Position numbers and translations under genes: made by a program. The notes under the pieces are model-generated. The model saw only the letters and a program-made list of their open reading frames with translations. It made no database searches and was not told where the DNA came from. Shown here piece after piece: positions 21,201 to 34,300 of a stretch of 64,000 bases of DNA. Each line of letters begins with the position of its first letter. The first letter of the stretch is position 1. The stretch is from Nymphaea colorata (taxonomy: Eukaryota; Streptophyta; Magnoliopsida; Nymphaeales; Nymphaeaceae), in contig NC_045138.2 of the NCBI RefSeq assembly GCF_008831285.2, forward strand, positions 34,257,934-34,321,933. The letters run 5' to 3'.

Positions 21201-21466
21201 GCGAGAGAGAAGAGGGAAAAAATGGGCGTCCACGGGAAAAGGGGAGAAATTGAGAGCCCTAACGGTTCTCAATTTTGTCTCCGCCAAAAAGTCAGTCCTG
21301 TGAGGACCGACTTTCTCACGGGCGAAATTTCACCCAATGGCAAAGTAAATTTCGAGTGAAATTTTGTGTGTTTGTTGCGAAGAATGGTGAACGGGTGAAA
21401 TTTCACCCTCCCGTACGTTTTTAAACCAATGCATATGATTTTTTCAGTGCATCAAACGGACCCCAA

Positions 21467-22824
21467 GAGACCATTCCACCCCCATAAAAGGACGCTTTGT
21501 CCATGTCCAGTAGTATTAATTCGGAGGTGGGCATGGTAGAGTGTCCGCTCAGCCCCAATACGAATATCCAAGAAAGAAAAAAAAAAGGATATAAATCTAA
21601 AAGAGAGAAAGTTCCCAGAATTGTGATCAAATTACGATAGTTGTTTAACTCAAAATTGACGAGATGAAAACAAAGAAAAACACGGGAACTATGAATGGCC
21701 TTTGCAACTACGGTTGGACAAGGTTCTTATTGCCCTTTCGAAAAGAAAAAGACTACGAACTGGTTCGAATTCATTAATCCTGGTGAACACCAAATATGTT
21801 TTGAATAAGTCAAACTCAAGTCTTATTTTCACAACTAAAAAATGAATGGACGATATACAACCTAGCTACCTGATATATACCCATAAATCAAGGTGGAATC
21901 AAGTGTTATACTTTGACAGGTTAAAGCAAAAAGAGAAGAAAGAAACAAACCCAAGTCCGACAAGTTAGAGCAAAAGTTTTCGAGCCTACTGCTAAATTAT
22001 TAGTCAAAAACGTCCTTATTTCCCGACAAAGTTGGTCTGCCAGCTTTGGCGTTCTCCCAACCCCCCAAGTGAGATTGCTGCCCTCTTTGCATAAAGGCAA
22101 AGTTCATAGCGGAAAAACGCATAAGCAAGAGGAAGCTACTTGGCAAATTTACTAGTAAGAAACAAGAAGAAACGCATCTAAAGTGAACGAACCATTCTTA
22201 CTAAACAAATTGGAAGGGCCCATTGACCTCATTACATTTCCAGCAAATAACCAATGTGGCTACGCATGCCACATGGCCACCAGTCAACTTCCCCTGTACA
22301 AAGAACAGTGTAATCACATTATTTACATTACCATCAATTATGTAAGAATATTTCTCTTCTTTTTTTCGCTTGTTGCCTTCACAATTTTGTATTTACAACA
22401 TATTACCAGATTCCCAACACCATGACACAGAATTACGCCACAGAGCGAACCCTCATATTAACATGTTAAAGAGCCTCCTTAGACAAATAAAAGAATTGAT
22501 GCACCCGAGGAACGAATATGAATAGACAAATTTCTTCATTCATTCCTGCAAACAAAAAGATTGCGCCAAGTGAGCAAAAACAAAACCAATAAGCAAGGTG
22601 GACGAGTCCTAGAAATCTTATGATAATCTAGGCAAGCAGAACCACTGATGGACAAGTATACAATTAGACAAAACAAACGACAGTTTCATATATCCCACCG
22701 AGATGGGAACACACAACGCCTCAAGAAAGAGTTGAGTTTCCAATCATAAAGACCACAACTCTAAAAGCCCAGAAACTGCAATCAGACTGCTAAGCTGAAC
22801 GAAACTGCCACCAAACTATTTACC
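21467..22824. other. non-coding stretch, nothing recognised
   Basis: No exon or transposon signature was found between the Harbinger element and the stop codon of the ATG18-type gene. The part nearest 22824 should contain the 3' UTR of that gene, but I see no clear polyadenylation signal. Confidence 0.5.
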
Positions 22825-25800
22825 TTAATCTGAAACATTCCCATCATCATGGTGCAGGGACTCCTTGGGGCTCTCATTATTATTTACAAAGCCCTCCATC
22901 AATTCCGTAGAAGTTAGCAGATCACCCCATCCATTTTCTTCTACAAGGGTGGAACTGGTGTCCGTTTCAGCTCTAACAGTAGCTTCTGACGCTCTGTCAG
23001 GAGAACTGCAGCTGCTTTGCACTGACAGCTTTCCATCACCCAAAGGTTCCGGCTTCTGATGCAGTAAGGATGTGCTGGAACGGTTTTCGTGAACAGGCAC
23101 ACTGTAAAAACAAGCGTTTAATTTCAGATTGAATTCACCCACACATGCACATGTCAAAGAAGGTCTGTGTGCACTAAGATGCATTTCCTAAGAAAAATTG
23201 AAAAATAACAAAAACCTCTCTCTCACACTCATGCATGTACGCACATAAAGGTTGATCGACAAGGCAAATTTTGAACCAAGGAATGGCCTAATAACATCAA
23301 TACTAAAAACACCAGCCACAAGCTGCTAAAATTTCAGAGGTTCATGCAGGAACATGATATAGACTCCATTCAAACTTGAACCTGGCAGGATGTCAATCTG
23401 AAATTAAATTAAGGAATAAGGACATTACAGCTGCTGACCGACCATGAAATACTAGCAACCATTTAGTCTCTTCTTATGCTTTTTCTATGTTTTATGATGC
23501 AACAACACCTTAACAACTAATCATTATGTAAAGAGAACGCCTTACCTATGGAAGCAGCAAAAGCCCATCCAGGACCACACGACTAATAATCTATATATTG
23601 CCTCATTTTCACTTTTCACAACATACTATAACACATGACTTCGAAATGGTAGCACCGATCCCTTGTTCATTATTTTCTTGATTTGATTTTCTCAACACTT
23701 TTATTTTTTAGCAGTACTTTTATCAATCTTCATCCCGACAAAACTGGACAATCACTAAGTATCCAAGCTGACTTAGCTTTGCATAAGAATATTCACAGAT
23801 CCATAAAAGGAAAGCAGATATATTTCCATGGAGGCTCTTCTGTGTACAATGTGACTCATAACACGTTTAATGAAGCAGCTAAATACACCTGATGTTGGGT
23901 CAGATGCGGATTTGGTACAGAGGAGAATGATAAAAAACACAACCATATATGACCCATTTCCAACCCAGACATTACTGGATAGAAGGTAAAAGATGCACCC
24001 TTAAAGAAGGTTCTTCATAAGGGCCCATGGATAAAATTCTTGTTTTTACTAATCTTGCTTGTCCCAAACCACAAGAATATGCCCCCAGAGGGTTTAAGAG
24101 CTTGTGACAGAAATTATGAGTTCTGCCCCCTTCCTTTCCATCCATAAGATGTGAATTAAGGCAACACATAACAGGTGCTGTTAGAGCTTGTGACAGAGAA
24201 ATTCTGAGTTCTGCCCCCTTCCTTTCCATTCATAAGATGTGAATTAAAGCAACACATAACAGGTGCTGTTAGAGCTTGTGACAGAAAAATTCCAAGTTCG
24301 GCTATTTATTGCTCTACATAAGAATGGATTGCAGCGACACATAAAATGTTGTTAGAAAGCTATCAAGTGCATTGTACAACACTACCTCTAAAATACCTTC
24401 TTCAAGTAATGATTTTTAAAGAGAAACAGACTAATGTGTCTGGAAGCCACAAATACACTACTAGATGTTTAACATCCAAAAGACTATCAATCTTCAATTA
24501 GGATATTGATCAACTTCCCATACATTAGGCAACAAAGTCTAAAGGCAAAAAAAAAAACATGTTGAAAATCGAAAATAGAAACCTGTGAATATGCTAATAC
24601 ACGTTTAAAATGTGGAAGATAACATAGCCAATTTTTAATTGAGAAAATTTAAACTAATGATACATTATTAACAAAATTTACAGCCAGAATGGCATGTTGT
24701 AGATACAAATGAGCAATCACCTTAGTTTTTGAAATTTAGAAGCCTGGGGATAGTCAACTGCAGGCACCAGATCTTTGACTCTTGCTTCAACATTACGAGT
24801 TGGAACTCTTTCAACCTCGACCTCTCCACAAGAAAGATTCACATTTTCCATTTTGACATCATCCAGCAACATCACTTGAAAGTATATCTAAAAAGCAATT
24901 AAAAGAGATAATGAAACACACCAACCAATCTATTACAGTTTTTTGGATAAAATTTTTGCTCGTTAAACAGCTTAATAGTTAGTACCTGTGATCTTGCCCA
25001 CAATGGAAACCCATTTTGATGCACATGCAATTCAGCTTTGGAGATATACAAGTGATGGTCTTCCTCAGGATTAAACTTTTCCTTTACAATAGAACCTTTA
25101 TCAGAATGATGCATATCTGTGGTTCCATTTTTGTACCTCATTGAAACTTTGTTGATGTTGCCATTTATGTGGTCATAATAAGCATCAATATTTTCTTCTC
25201 TTTCTATTCTATTTCGCATATGACACACATCCCATTTCTGGAGTGTCTCAACAAGTAACTTCCCATCAGGATTATCAGCTGACTCATAAGGGCCAGTATT
25301 TACACCATGAAAAGCTGACCCTGACTCCACATCAGATGGAACACGCAATGCATACTGTACCACAGAACCAGATGGAGAGAATACAAGCAAATGATACTTT
25401 GGGCTCCGCAAATTGAAGTCTGCATGAAGACCATGACCATTGCAGTTGTGGAAAGAAGATGCAACAGCTCCAGGGAGGGAATTTACCCTGCCCGTCGCAG
25501 CTGCAGCAGCACCACTGACAGCATCTCTCCAACTGTTACCACTCTTGATCCTGCTTACAGCAGATAATGTGACTGGAGTGCCAGATTCATATAATGTCTG
25601 CTGACTCAATCTTGATGGACCAGAGGTAGGTGGTTGACGAATTGCTGATTGAGCAGTCAAACCAAAACCCTGGTTGCCATGGGTGTGAATGACTTCATCT
25701 GAATGTACATTTACATTCCCACCAAAAGGGGACATGGCAAACAAATGGCTAGTTCCTCTAGAAGAACTTATCATAATCCATTTGCTATCAAAACTAAAGC

Positions 25801-28800
25801 TGATATCCTGTATAACCTGTCAAAGGAGAAGCGTGATCACCATTGTCATGACAAAGTTTTGGCATTATAAAAAAAAATAGAGAGAATCTAGCAAAAAGGT
25901 TCATTTACCGCATTTGTAAGCCCTCGCTGAAGCCTGTAAAGATGCACATGTGCGGAAGCCAAATCAGCTGCTGAAGAGCTTCTAGGAGGGTTTATCCGGA
26001 AAACATTAATATTGTGACCCTGAACTGAAGCAGTCACCAACAGTGTTCCACTAGGATCAAAGCACAACGCTGATATAGGACTTCTATGTGCCCTAAATTG
26101 AGCGATAACACATTTGCGGACAATATCCCTGACAATAACCTGCAAAAGGCACAATTCAAATGACTCCATAAATAATTTCATCTGCCCATAAATAACAAAT
26201 TGTTCCGGGTATTCTTTTGCAAATTAAATCTGAGAGAAGGGCAATGATCAAACAAAAGGCGAGTAGGAAACAACACCATAACTACTTTAGCACTACATAC
26301 TGTTCCAGCATGCTCTGCTTCAGGACAACGTCCATTGCAGCGTGCCCTATGGGAGTTGTTTGAATCAGGAAGAAGTTCTGAACAATATCTAGAGAGCTTC
26401 TTATATCCCATGTCGCCAATGGTTGCTATCCCCGCAGCAAGATGTTTACTTGATTCTTTAGCATAATGGGCCACTAAGCTCCCATTTGAAGTCATGCGAG
26501 TCAAATGCTGTGGACTCACACGGCCTGTGCTTGAAACATCAACTGGATTTCCAGCATATGCTAGCCACCTAGAGCCAACTGCAAGTGGGCCATAAGCAAT
26601 AACACCACTCCCGGATCCATGACACCCTAAGGCCACAGGGTATGTCACAACGATATATACACTTTCGAGTGTTACAGCATCAAAGCAATGGATCTGTAAC
26701 ATAATTTTACTCATGTCAGAAAGCAAATTAGTGAAAAATTTCTTCAAAAAACAGAACTAGAGAGATACAATTCTATTTGTCAAAGTACATATACATGACA
26801 CACATACCTGTGATGCCTGCGCTATGGCCACAATACGAGCACTGCACCTAACTGAGTGAACGGCAGACCTAAACTTCAACACATGTACATAAGAATGGGA
26901 CCTTAAGGAATAAAATCGAACTACAGTAGGTATAAAATTTACATTTCCTAGCTCATGACTACTAGGAACACTGCCATTGGAATATAGGCCAAGGCCATCA
27001 TGACTCACATCCACTCCATTAACAGTTCCATCCCCAACAACAACCAATAATGGACGAGAATCTAGGAATTTGTCTTCTGATCTTTTAGAAGTCATTGGCT
27101 TTGGTTGCATCTGCAAGAATGAGACAGGACCATCTTGCTTACACACTATCTCCCGCACATTATGCGCCTCCTCAACGTCCCAAACTTGAAAGCCAGTCTT
27201 GTAACCTAGCAGAAGAACCTGGCGGACAACATTTTCCTCAAACTGTAACCTATCAAATCCAGCCCATATCACCTATAACACACAAAAGTCAGATATCGTT
27301 AAAAATAACAAAATCACAGTAAAAAGGTACTACCTGAAGCTTTCAATAGAATAAAACAAAAAGAGATGCACAAACATATTCAATAGTCTCCAAACCCCAA
27401 GAGAAATCCATTGAATACATCAAAAATGTTAGCCAATTATATGAGTTTCACCTAATTAGACTTCAAACCCAACATCTGTAAATTGATCAGCAATTATTAT
27501 TAACCATAAGGAGTACCACATGTATGACATAGTAATACTGTAGTTCTCAACTAAGCACTTTACTGCACAAAAAATTGAAGAAAAATAACTTTTAGAGCCA
27601 TGCTAAAAAACCTGGAAAAAGACATTAGTTAGAGAAAGACCATTCTCCTCAGCTTTTGATCTGTGAGCCAACTAATCTTGGTTGTATAAAATGAGTAAAA
27701 CCAGGGTTCACCAATTCTGGGGTGGATAGGATCAATATAAAAAGGAAAATGAAAAAGACAAAGGGAGAGTGAGAAAAAGGGGTTGGAAAAACCAGTCCCT
27801 AAGGGGTCGTTTGGCAGCAGGGACACTCTGTGAGTGTCCCATGAATCTGCCCTAAAGATTGGACAGATTCATAGAACACTAGTATGAAGCTATCCAATTT
27901 TTGGGGTAGATTCATGGGACACTCACAGAGTGTCCCTGCTGCCAAATGACCTCTAATTGGACTGGTTGAAGCCATTCCCTAAATTTACATGTGTGTGTTT
28001 TTTATAAAAATTAAAAAAAAAAGGAACTCAGTAAATTTTACATTTAATGGTTCAAAACACTTCCTTTTTTTCAAAAAAAAAAAAAAAAAACCACTTCTGA
28101 CCCTCTGGGTCTAGTTATTCAATGCTTCATCATTGAGTAGTCCACCAAGTCTACCAACTAGTCCCTATCATGGACTAACTAATATCTGGGGACCAGCTGG
28201 ATTGACTATTCTCTAGGTTGACAACTAAGCAACCACTAACTAAACACATAACTGAAAAACTTAGATTATCTTGCTCTTATTAGGAACTTATATTCAAGAA
28301 GACATCAAGGGAGTTATATTAGTTTCATAAAGTCCAAGGAACCCTTCAGTTTTAATTTTTATAAATGCTATATGAATGAGACCATTCCACTACATAACAA
28401 GTACAGTAAACAATAGATTGAAGAGATACAGCACAATGCTTTATGACATTTTCACAAAATATTTGAAGAAAAAATGAATAACTAATGACACCCACTTGAG
28501 GATTTTACCAACCTGCATCTCATCTCTGAAATAACAATCACTTGCCTTTTCGGACCCCTTATTCCACCAAGAATTGCATGAGAAATGAGTCTCAAAACCA
28601 ACTTATTAAATGCCATATGATTGTGTTCATGTATAGCGATATCATTCTTTGAGGGGAATGCCTTCCCTTCATTTGAGCTTCAAGCAGTTTACTCGAGAAC
28701 CTCAACAGGATCACTAAAAGAATCATTAAAATAAGCAACTACCAAAAGAAATTGATGTACACCTAAAATCTTCCTTATTGCCATCATATGTTGAACACAT

Positions 28801-30816
28801 GCATTTGCCCCTTCAGGAAGCATAGTCAGTTATATAAAGCAAATTAGCTAATTGACTCCTATATGTTCCTTCTATAATAAAGTTTCTTTTACATCATAAT
28901 GTCTTCATCAAAATCCATGAATCAGCAAAGGTTCCTCAGAGAAAATTTCTCTTGATAAATTCACAATGGGAGGCTAACCACCTTAAACATTTAAAGACAA
29001 CTCAAGGAGTTCAGTTGAACCTTACAACAATCCTGAAAGCAGCATGATATCTAATGCCTACCTCTACACTCAAAGCATAACAGGTTACAACTCAAGTTAA
29101 ACATACTGCACATTGTTCTTCAACCGATGATAAGTAGTGCTGGTTGTCTACCAGTATCTATGAAACTAATAAGATGTAAAGCTGAAAGGCATCAAGACGT
29201 TACTTATTTGGCCATGTGCCTGGCTCTTCCATTTGAACACCTCACATTGTGTGGAAACTGCACAAGGTCCTTATCTATTTGTTTCTAAACAGTCCTACTC
29301 AAGTTGTTTAGTGCTTATCCCAGTGTTACTTTTGCATGGGAACTAATAGAATACTTCCACATCCTTCAAAAGGAAATGAGCAGAACATTCACAAAATAAG
29401 GCCAACCTCTTTTCTCCAGTAGCTAATGATAATTATAGGTGTGATATGCATAAACAAAGTGGATGTGCACCTTTAGACAAAAACTCTAGTGCCAGCTTGA
29501 ACTTTTCAAGATTAATTTGAAAGCAATATCCTATAAGTTCCATAAGAAACAAATCACATCATCAAATTTTCCACGCAAGTTCAACATAATGCTTTCACAA
29601 TCCAATGTCTCACAATTATGCCTCTAGAGGAGACATTATATAACAATAACTACCATGCCCATCATCCATCTATGCAGTCACTTGGAGTAAACATGAGATG
29701 AACCAAACTGCACTGGTGTGACTTGTGAGAGCTTAAGAAGGCTAATAAAGTATAAAGGCATTTCAACTTGCATGCCCTCTCTTTTGGAGAACAGTGTTTG
29801 AGATATAAGTGCATGTGAGGACGGAACCAAGATGCAATTAAAGTGAACTGACGTTATTGCTCGAATATATAGTTTTGCAACATAACCGGAACATGTGCCA
29901 GCACGCTCAATTGTTTTTCTTATCTAGACTAACTTCTCTTAAGCGGACCACAGAAGATAACGCAGCATTCCATGGCCTGATTGGGTAACGCAATCTTGGA
30001 TAGCAAATCATGTATAAGAAACAAGCAGAACAACTTCCAGCCTCAGCCATGCCAAACCATGAAACCAGAAAAGTTAGCCTTCGACTTCTAGCTACATATT
30101 GCTGGCCATGTAACTTTCACATGTAAGAGCGAAGCCGCACTTCCTGATATTTTAGAGGAAACCGTTCAAATTGAAGATTGATTCCTCGGGAGGATTGAGT
30201 TAACTTACCTCACCTCCAACGAGAGAGTTGTACAAGTACAGGAATACCATTTCTCCTTGTTTTCAAAAATTTCCTCTAACGATTCAGAATACTTTATCAA
30301 ATTAATTGTCAAGACAACAGTCCATAATTATATTCCCCATAATTCAATAAACAAATAAATAATCTACCTACAGAATATTTGAAAATTCATAAAGCCGAAC
30401 GCAAAAAATTAAAACTGACAACTTCCTCGTTTCAAATGAGCAAAGCAACTAAATTTTCCAGTTCCGAAATTCATTAATTTTCACCAGCTAAGCAGCAAAA
30501 AATCGTCGCCAATAAACAAACAAAATAAATACTGTAAATACAAGAAGAAAATATGTGCCGTTACCGGATCAGAGCCGGCTTCGTTTTCCCTGTCCGCAGC
30601 AACCGCAGACGCAACCGAGGAGCTGGCCGAACGAACCGTGGAGGCTACTGTAGAGGCGCCGGAAGAGACAAACCGCCAGTAGCTCGAGATAGCCCTCTTG
30701 GAATTGGGGAAGAACCCGCCGCTGCGGCCACCACCACCACCCACCGCCTGCTGCGGCTTCTGGCCATCGCCCCTCATGCCCCCGATACCGGTGAAAAACC
30801 CCAATTCGCCGATCAT
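22825..30816 (-). CDS. ATG18G: ATG18-type autophagy protein with BCAS3-like domain (ATG18f/g/h group)
   Basis: Seven coding exons join in phase: 30565-30816, 26808-27272, 26301-26693, 25909-26139, 24986-25816, 24721-24887, 22825-23101, giving 871 residues. The chosen ATG (MIGELGFFTG) is in the right place for the family. WD40 propeller blocks include RQVLLLGYKTGFQVWDVE, RFYSLRSHSYVHVLKF, and RAHRSPISALCFDPSGTLLV. The long fifth exon carries the BCAS3-like region (about 470-760). ATG18 proteins bind PI3P on autophagic membranes. This plant subgroup has the C-terminal BCAS3 extension. The PI3P-binding FRRG motif reads LQRG at 440-443. The f, g and h subgroups are hard to separate by eye, so the letter is tentative. 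Intron 1 (3.3 kb) holds a MITE; the rest of it looks non-coding. Confidence 0.93.
24098..24357. repeat. 86-88 bp tandem repeat, three units
   Basis: Units start at 24098, 24184 and 24272, each with GAGCTTGTGACAGA. The first two are nearly identical and the third is diverged in its second half. The array lies in the last intron (23102-24720) of the ATG18-type gene. Confidence 0.9.
27803..27953. mobile_element. Tourist-like hairpin MITE with TAA target duplication
   Basis: About 50 bp at the left end (starting GGGGTCGTTTGGCAGCAGGG) is nearly the exact inverse of the right end (ending CTGCCAAATGACCTC), leaving a loop of about 50 bp. TAA flanks both sides (27800-27802 and 27954-27956), the target duplication typical of PIF/Harbinger-mobilised MITEs. 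At 151 bp it is non-coding. The near-perfect arms suggest recent insertion. It sits in intron 1 of the ATG18-type gene, about 530 bp before the second exon. Confidence 0.9.
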
Positions 30817-31168
30817 ATCAAGAGCTGACCTCGGCCGTCGCTCCTCACCCGTCAGCCGCAATTGGAAAAGTATCCCTTCCTTCCTTCCTTAGGTCACCAA
30901 CTTCCTCACCCCCATCACCCCCCTCACCAAAAGCAATCAAAAAGAAAGGCCGGAAACCCCCTACCCCAAAAAAAACCTAAGATTCTATACAAATAAGAAA
31001 TCCATGCCCCGATATCAACAATCCAACTTCGATAATAGCAGGAATACGAAAAGAATGATAGCAGAATAAAATCTCTCGAAGAAAAAACTTTTTTTTTTTT
31101 CTCTGAATCCTTTCTTTCCTGATGACCCAGGCAGAAAATTTTAGAAGCTAAGAGAAAATCAAATGGGT

Positions 31169-31203
<35 letters not shown>
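31169..31203. repeat. (AG)n tract in the probable 5' leader of the ATG18-type gene
   Basis: About 16 AG units on the plus strand read as (CT)n on the coding strand, about 350 bp upstream of the start codon. CT-rich tracts are common in plant leaders and core promoters. The transcription start is not located. Confidence 0.7.
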
Positions 31204-31206
<3 letters not shown>

Positions 31207-31349
31207 GGGGAAGCGAATGGATGGTGACGATGACGATGTCTCTGTGTCTACGCCTCTGTCTTGAATCTCTTGATGGCTTGAACAACTCTTCACGTCTCGT
31301 TCTTCCACCTTCCCCCTCCACAAGACTTCCCTGTAATTACGAGACAAGA

Positions 31350-34300
31350 TAGGGGCACAGTTAACGTACAGCTAACCCCGAGTATCTACCGAGGCATAAC
31401 GAGATAACGAGAAGCTTGTTTACTTAGGCGTCCGTAAATAAAATACATAAGAAAGAGCCTTAGGTTTGAGAAAACTAACGAGCATTGCCATGCTTCGGTA
31501 AGCTTAAACGTGGCTTGGGAGGACACCGACGAAACAAGCCACAGGGTCGACAACCGACGTCTAAAAGTTCAATGGTTGTTTAGCCATTGAAAATACATGC
31601 AAGGACGATAAGGGAAAAGAAAATTTAGGACTTCAAGCGTGGCAGCTAAAGGCCTCAAGCTTACTTTTGAAATGTTCGCTCTGATTTTGACAGCCTGTTG
31701 CTTGTCGGGCAAAACGGGTCGACCACTTCCGGGTCTACGTGAAACTGAATCTGAACTCGTTTAGTGTACCATGGATTGGATGGTCCCGAATCCATTTGAT
31801 CCAGAGGGATAAATACTACGCCGTGGGTATTAGTGTAATACTGATCGGACGCATAGGATTCTCCACCATGCCAGCCCAGCAGAGGTAACGGAACAGCCAG
31901 CGGTTCAAATTTAAAAAGCCACGGATCAGAGTGGCGACATTTGAGTTTTCAAAAAAATCAAGCAATAGTGGTGAGTGGTGACCCAGAGTCTAGACAGTGG
32001 AGGAGCCAGCCACAAATCAAATTTCAAGGACACTAATTTTGGAAAGGAAAAAAAAAAAAAAACTCTTTAGGAGCACCATTATATATAGTTGATGACACTC
32101 GAGTGGAGCTAACAGATTTTAGTTAAAGAGCTCTAATTATAAAATTTTGAATTCCTAAGAGGCACCGACCGACATTTATTTTAGATAAGAAAATTTGCAC
32201 TGAAGCATCAATATCAAAATAAATTTTTTTAAATAAATATAACTGCTGTACTATTGTGTGGGCAACTGCGCATACATACCCACCCGCATGTGGCTTTGTG
32301 ACGGATTGAGAAATAACAGAATATCATACAGTGATAAGCACGAGTGAGACAAAAGATGATGATAGTGTTGTTGTCATTTTTTTGGGTTTAGATGAGAGTA
32401 CAAATCGCAGTTTTCATTCTCATCGCAAGCCCTCGGTGTCACTGGGAATTTGGGAGGGAAAGGCAAAGAAGAGTAATCTTTTTAATTGGTCTTTTAAATC
32501 TCATTGCAGCTTATAGAAACTGGATCTCGAGTACAATTGTCCAGTAATATAAAGCGTTTGATAAGGAAAACATCGTGTTATTGCAGTACATGCTTTTATA
32601 AGATATGTTTCGAGCATAGTAGTTCGAAAATCGTGGTTCATTGTGTTCTTATAACACATGAACTTTCTATGATATATATTACTGTTTTGTTTCACAAGGT
32701 ATAGTACCGTCGTGTACAGCATTTAATTGTTGGACTTACAAAGATTACTCATATTTACGTTACATCATGCTTCCTTGAATAAGGACGTGGTATTCTTAGG
32801 CCCTGTTTTCGAATGAACGCACCTTTAGAACTTACAGTCTTCATCTGCCAACAGCTTCTAAAAGCTTTTAAATTCAAAAAATTACTGGGAAGGTGACCAC
32901 ACACCGGCGGAGTAAAACAGCATGGATGGGTCTTCTGCTATAAAGAGAGGTTACTTACTTTTGCTAAAAAAAAAGAAAAAAGAAGACTTTATTTTTATAA
33001 GCAATAAGCTTCGCCGAAGCATGGAGTGGAGACTGAAGATGTTGAAGAATAAAGGGTATGAAAATTTTGAAACCTCCGAACACCCTACAATCTAAGTTTG
33101 ACAGGACATCAATGGAACTAACTACTCTCGGGGCGTAAAGGCAAATAACAATAATAAGGTAAATTATTCTTTTCAGAAAGTTTTTATCTTCTTTGATTCG
33201 GGAGTCTGTAGTAGGCAAAACTGACATCCGTCAGTACACCGACGAGTCTAATGCACACAATATGCCGATTTAATAATTAGTGTTATGATATATTTCCGTA
33301 ACGAACGTTTCCTTTTCAAATAATGTAGGATATAAATGAATCGATAATTTATTAAAAGTCAATTTACAGCAATGTAAATCGGTATACGATTTATTTCGGT
33401 AACCAGCTTCTTTTGGAACAAAGTATAATATGAACGAATTTATAAAATTAATTAAACGTCAATTACAATAAGTACCAAAATGACCACTAATCCAAAATTT
33501 TTCATGTTTGAAAGAGCATGATATATATAAATAATCAAATATTTGAAAAGGTCATTCATGTGAAACTATTTTACCCTGGGCTGGGTAGAGGTAATGTTAT
33601 CCACAACGGTCGCCCAATGATTGATGGTTCAAGAAGCTGCTGCCTGCAAGAAATGACGGATGGAATCATGGGTGAATATCGATGTCTTTAAGCAACTGTG
33701 ATGGGAATTTTAACCGATCGACGGAATTGGAATAAAGGTGTCCTATTTATCGGATGTTGGCATATTAAATTTTGAAAACAAATGAAAAAACGTTTATGCC
33801 ATGCGTGGATCTTATGACTAATTCAAAATCTAAATCCGTTTTTTATCTTTCACAATTGAATTTGGTTGGCATTTAAATACACAACCAAGTCTTAATGGCA
33901 TTAGAATATATTAATATCCAATTTTCAAAATGCATGAACATTAGATGTAGAATATTGATTGGAAATTCAATCCGAATCAGAAGCTTGTCAGATGTTTATT
34001 AGCAGCGACCGTCCAAAAATCTAGGTATTCCGTCCTGATATTTGATACGAGCGGCATGCTAAATTGCCAATCCCAGATCTCTTCCCCTTCCTAAAGAGCG
34101 GCAAGTACATGGGACTTCAATATTTGCAGCTTCGATATTCTATTGATTACTTTTTTTTTTATATATATATAAAACAGTTTTTAAACATTAAATAATACAA
34201 TAATGATCATTGAACATAAATATAAATAAACAATATATAAATATATATATATATATACATATACCAGTTTAAATATGTTGGAAGCCTAAAAAAATCTCTA

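Larger units (their letters stand above)
19738..21463 (-). mobile_element. PIF/Harbinger DNA transposon, internally deleted
   Basis: The left end GGGCCTGTTTG and the inverted right end GGGTCCGTTTG are the terminal inverted repeats, flanked by CAA on both sides (19735-19737 and 21464-21466), a 3-bp target duplication as expected for PIF/Harbinger (usually TWA). Inside, on the minus strand, are the C-terminal part of a DDE_4 transposase (21011 to about 20705) and a small hybrid-binding-like ORF (20523-20332). The N-terminal transposase with the catalytic residues is absent. The right subterminal region is purine-rich on the plus strand and carries a 61-bp tandem repeat. GATGCAC words and palindromes around AAATTT occur near both ends. 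Confidence 0.8.

Noticed and set aside
28000-30400. Search for an extra gene or autonomous transposon in ATG18 intron 1
   Set aside because: All frames are short and no conserved protein block was seen.
30817-30861. Upstream start for the ATG18-type protein
   Set aside because: The longer frame begins at a TTG codon; the first ATG in frame is at 30816 and gives the expected N terminus.
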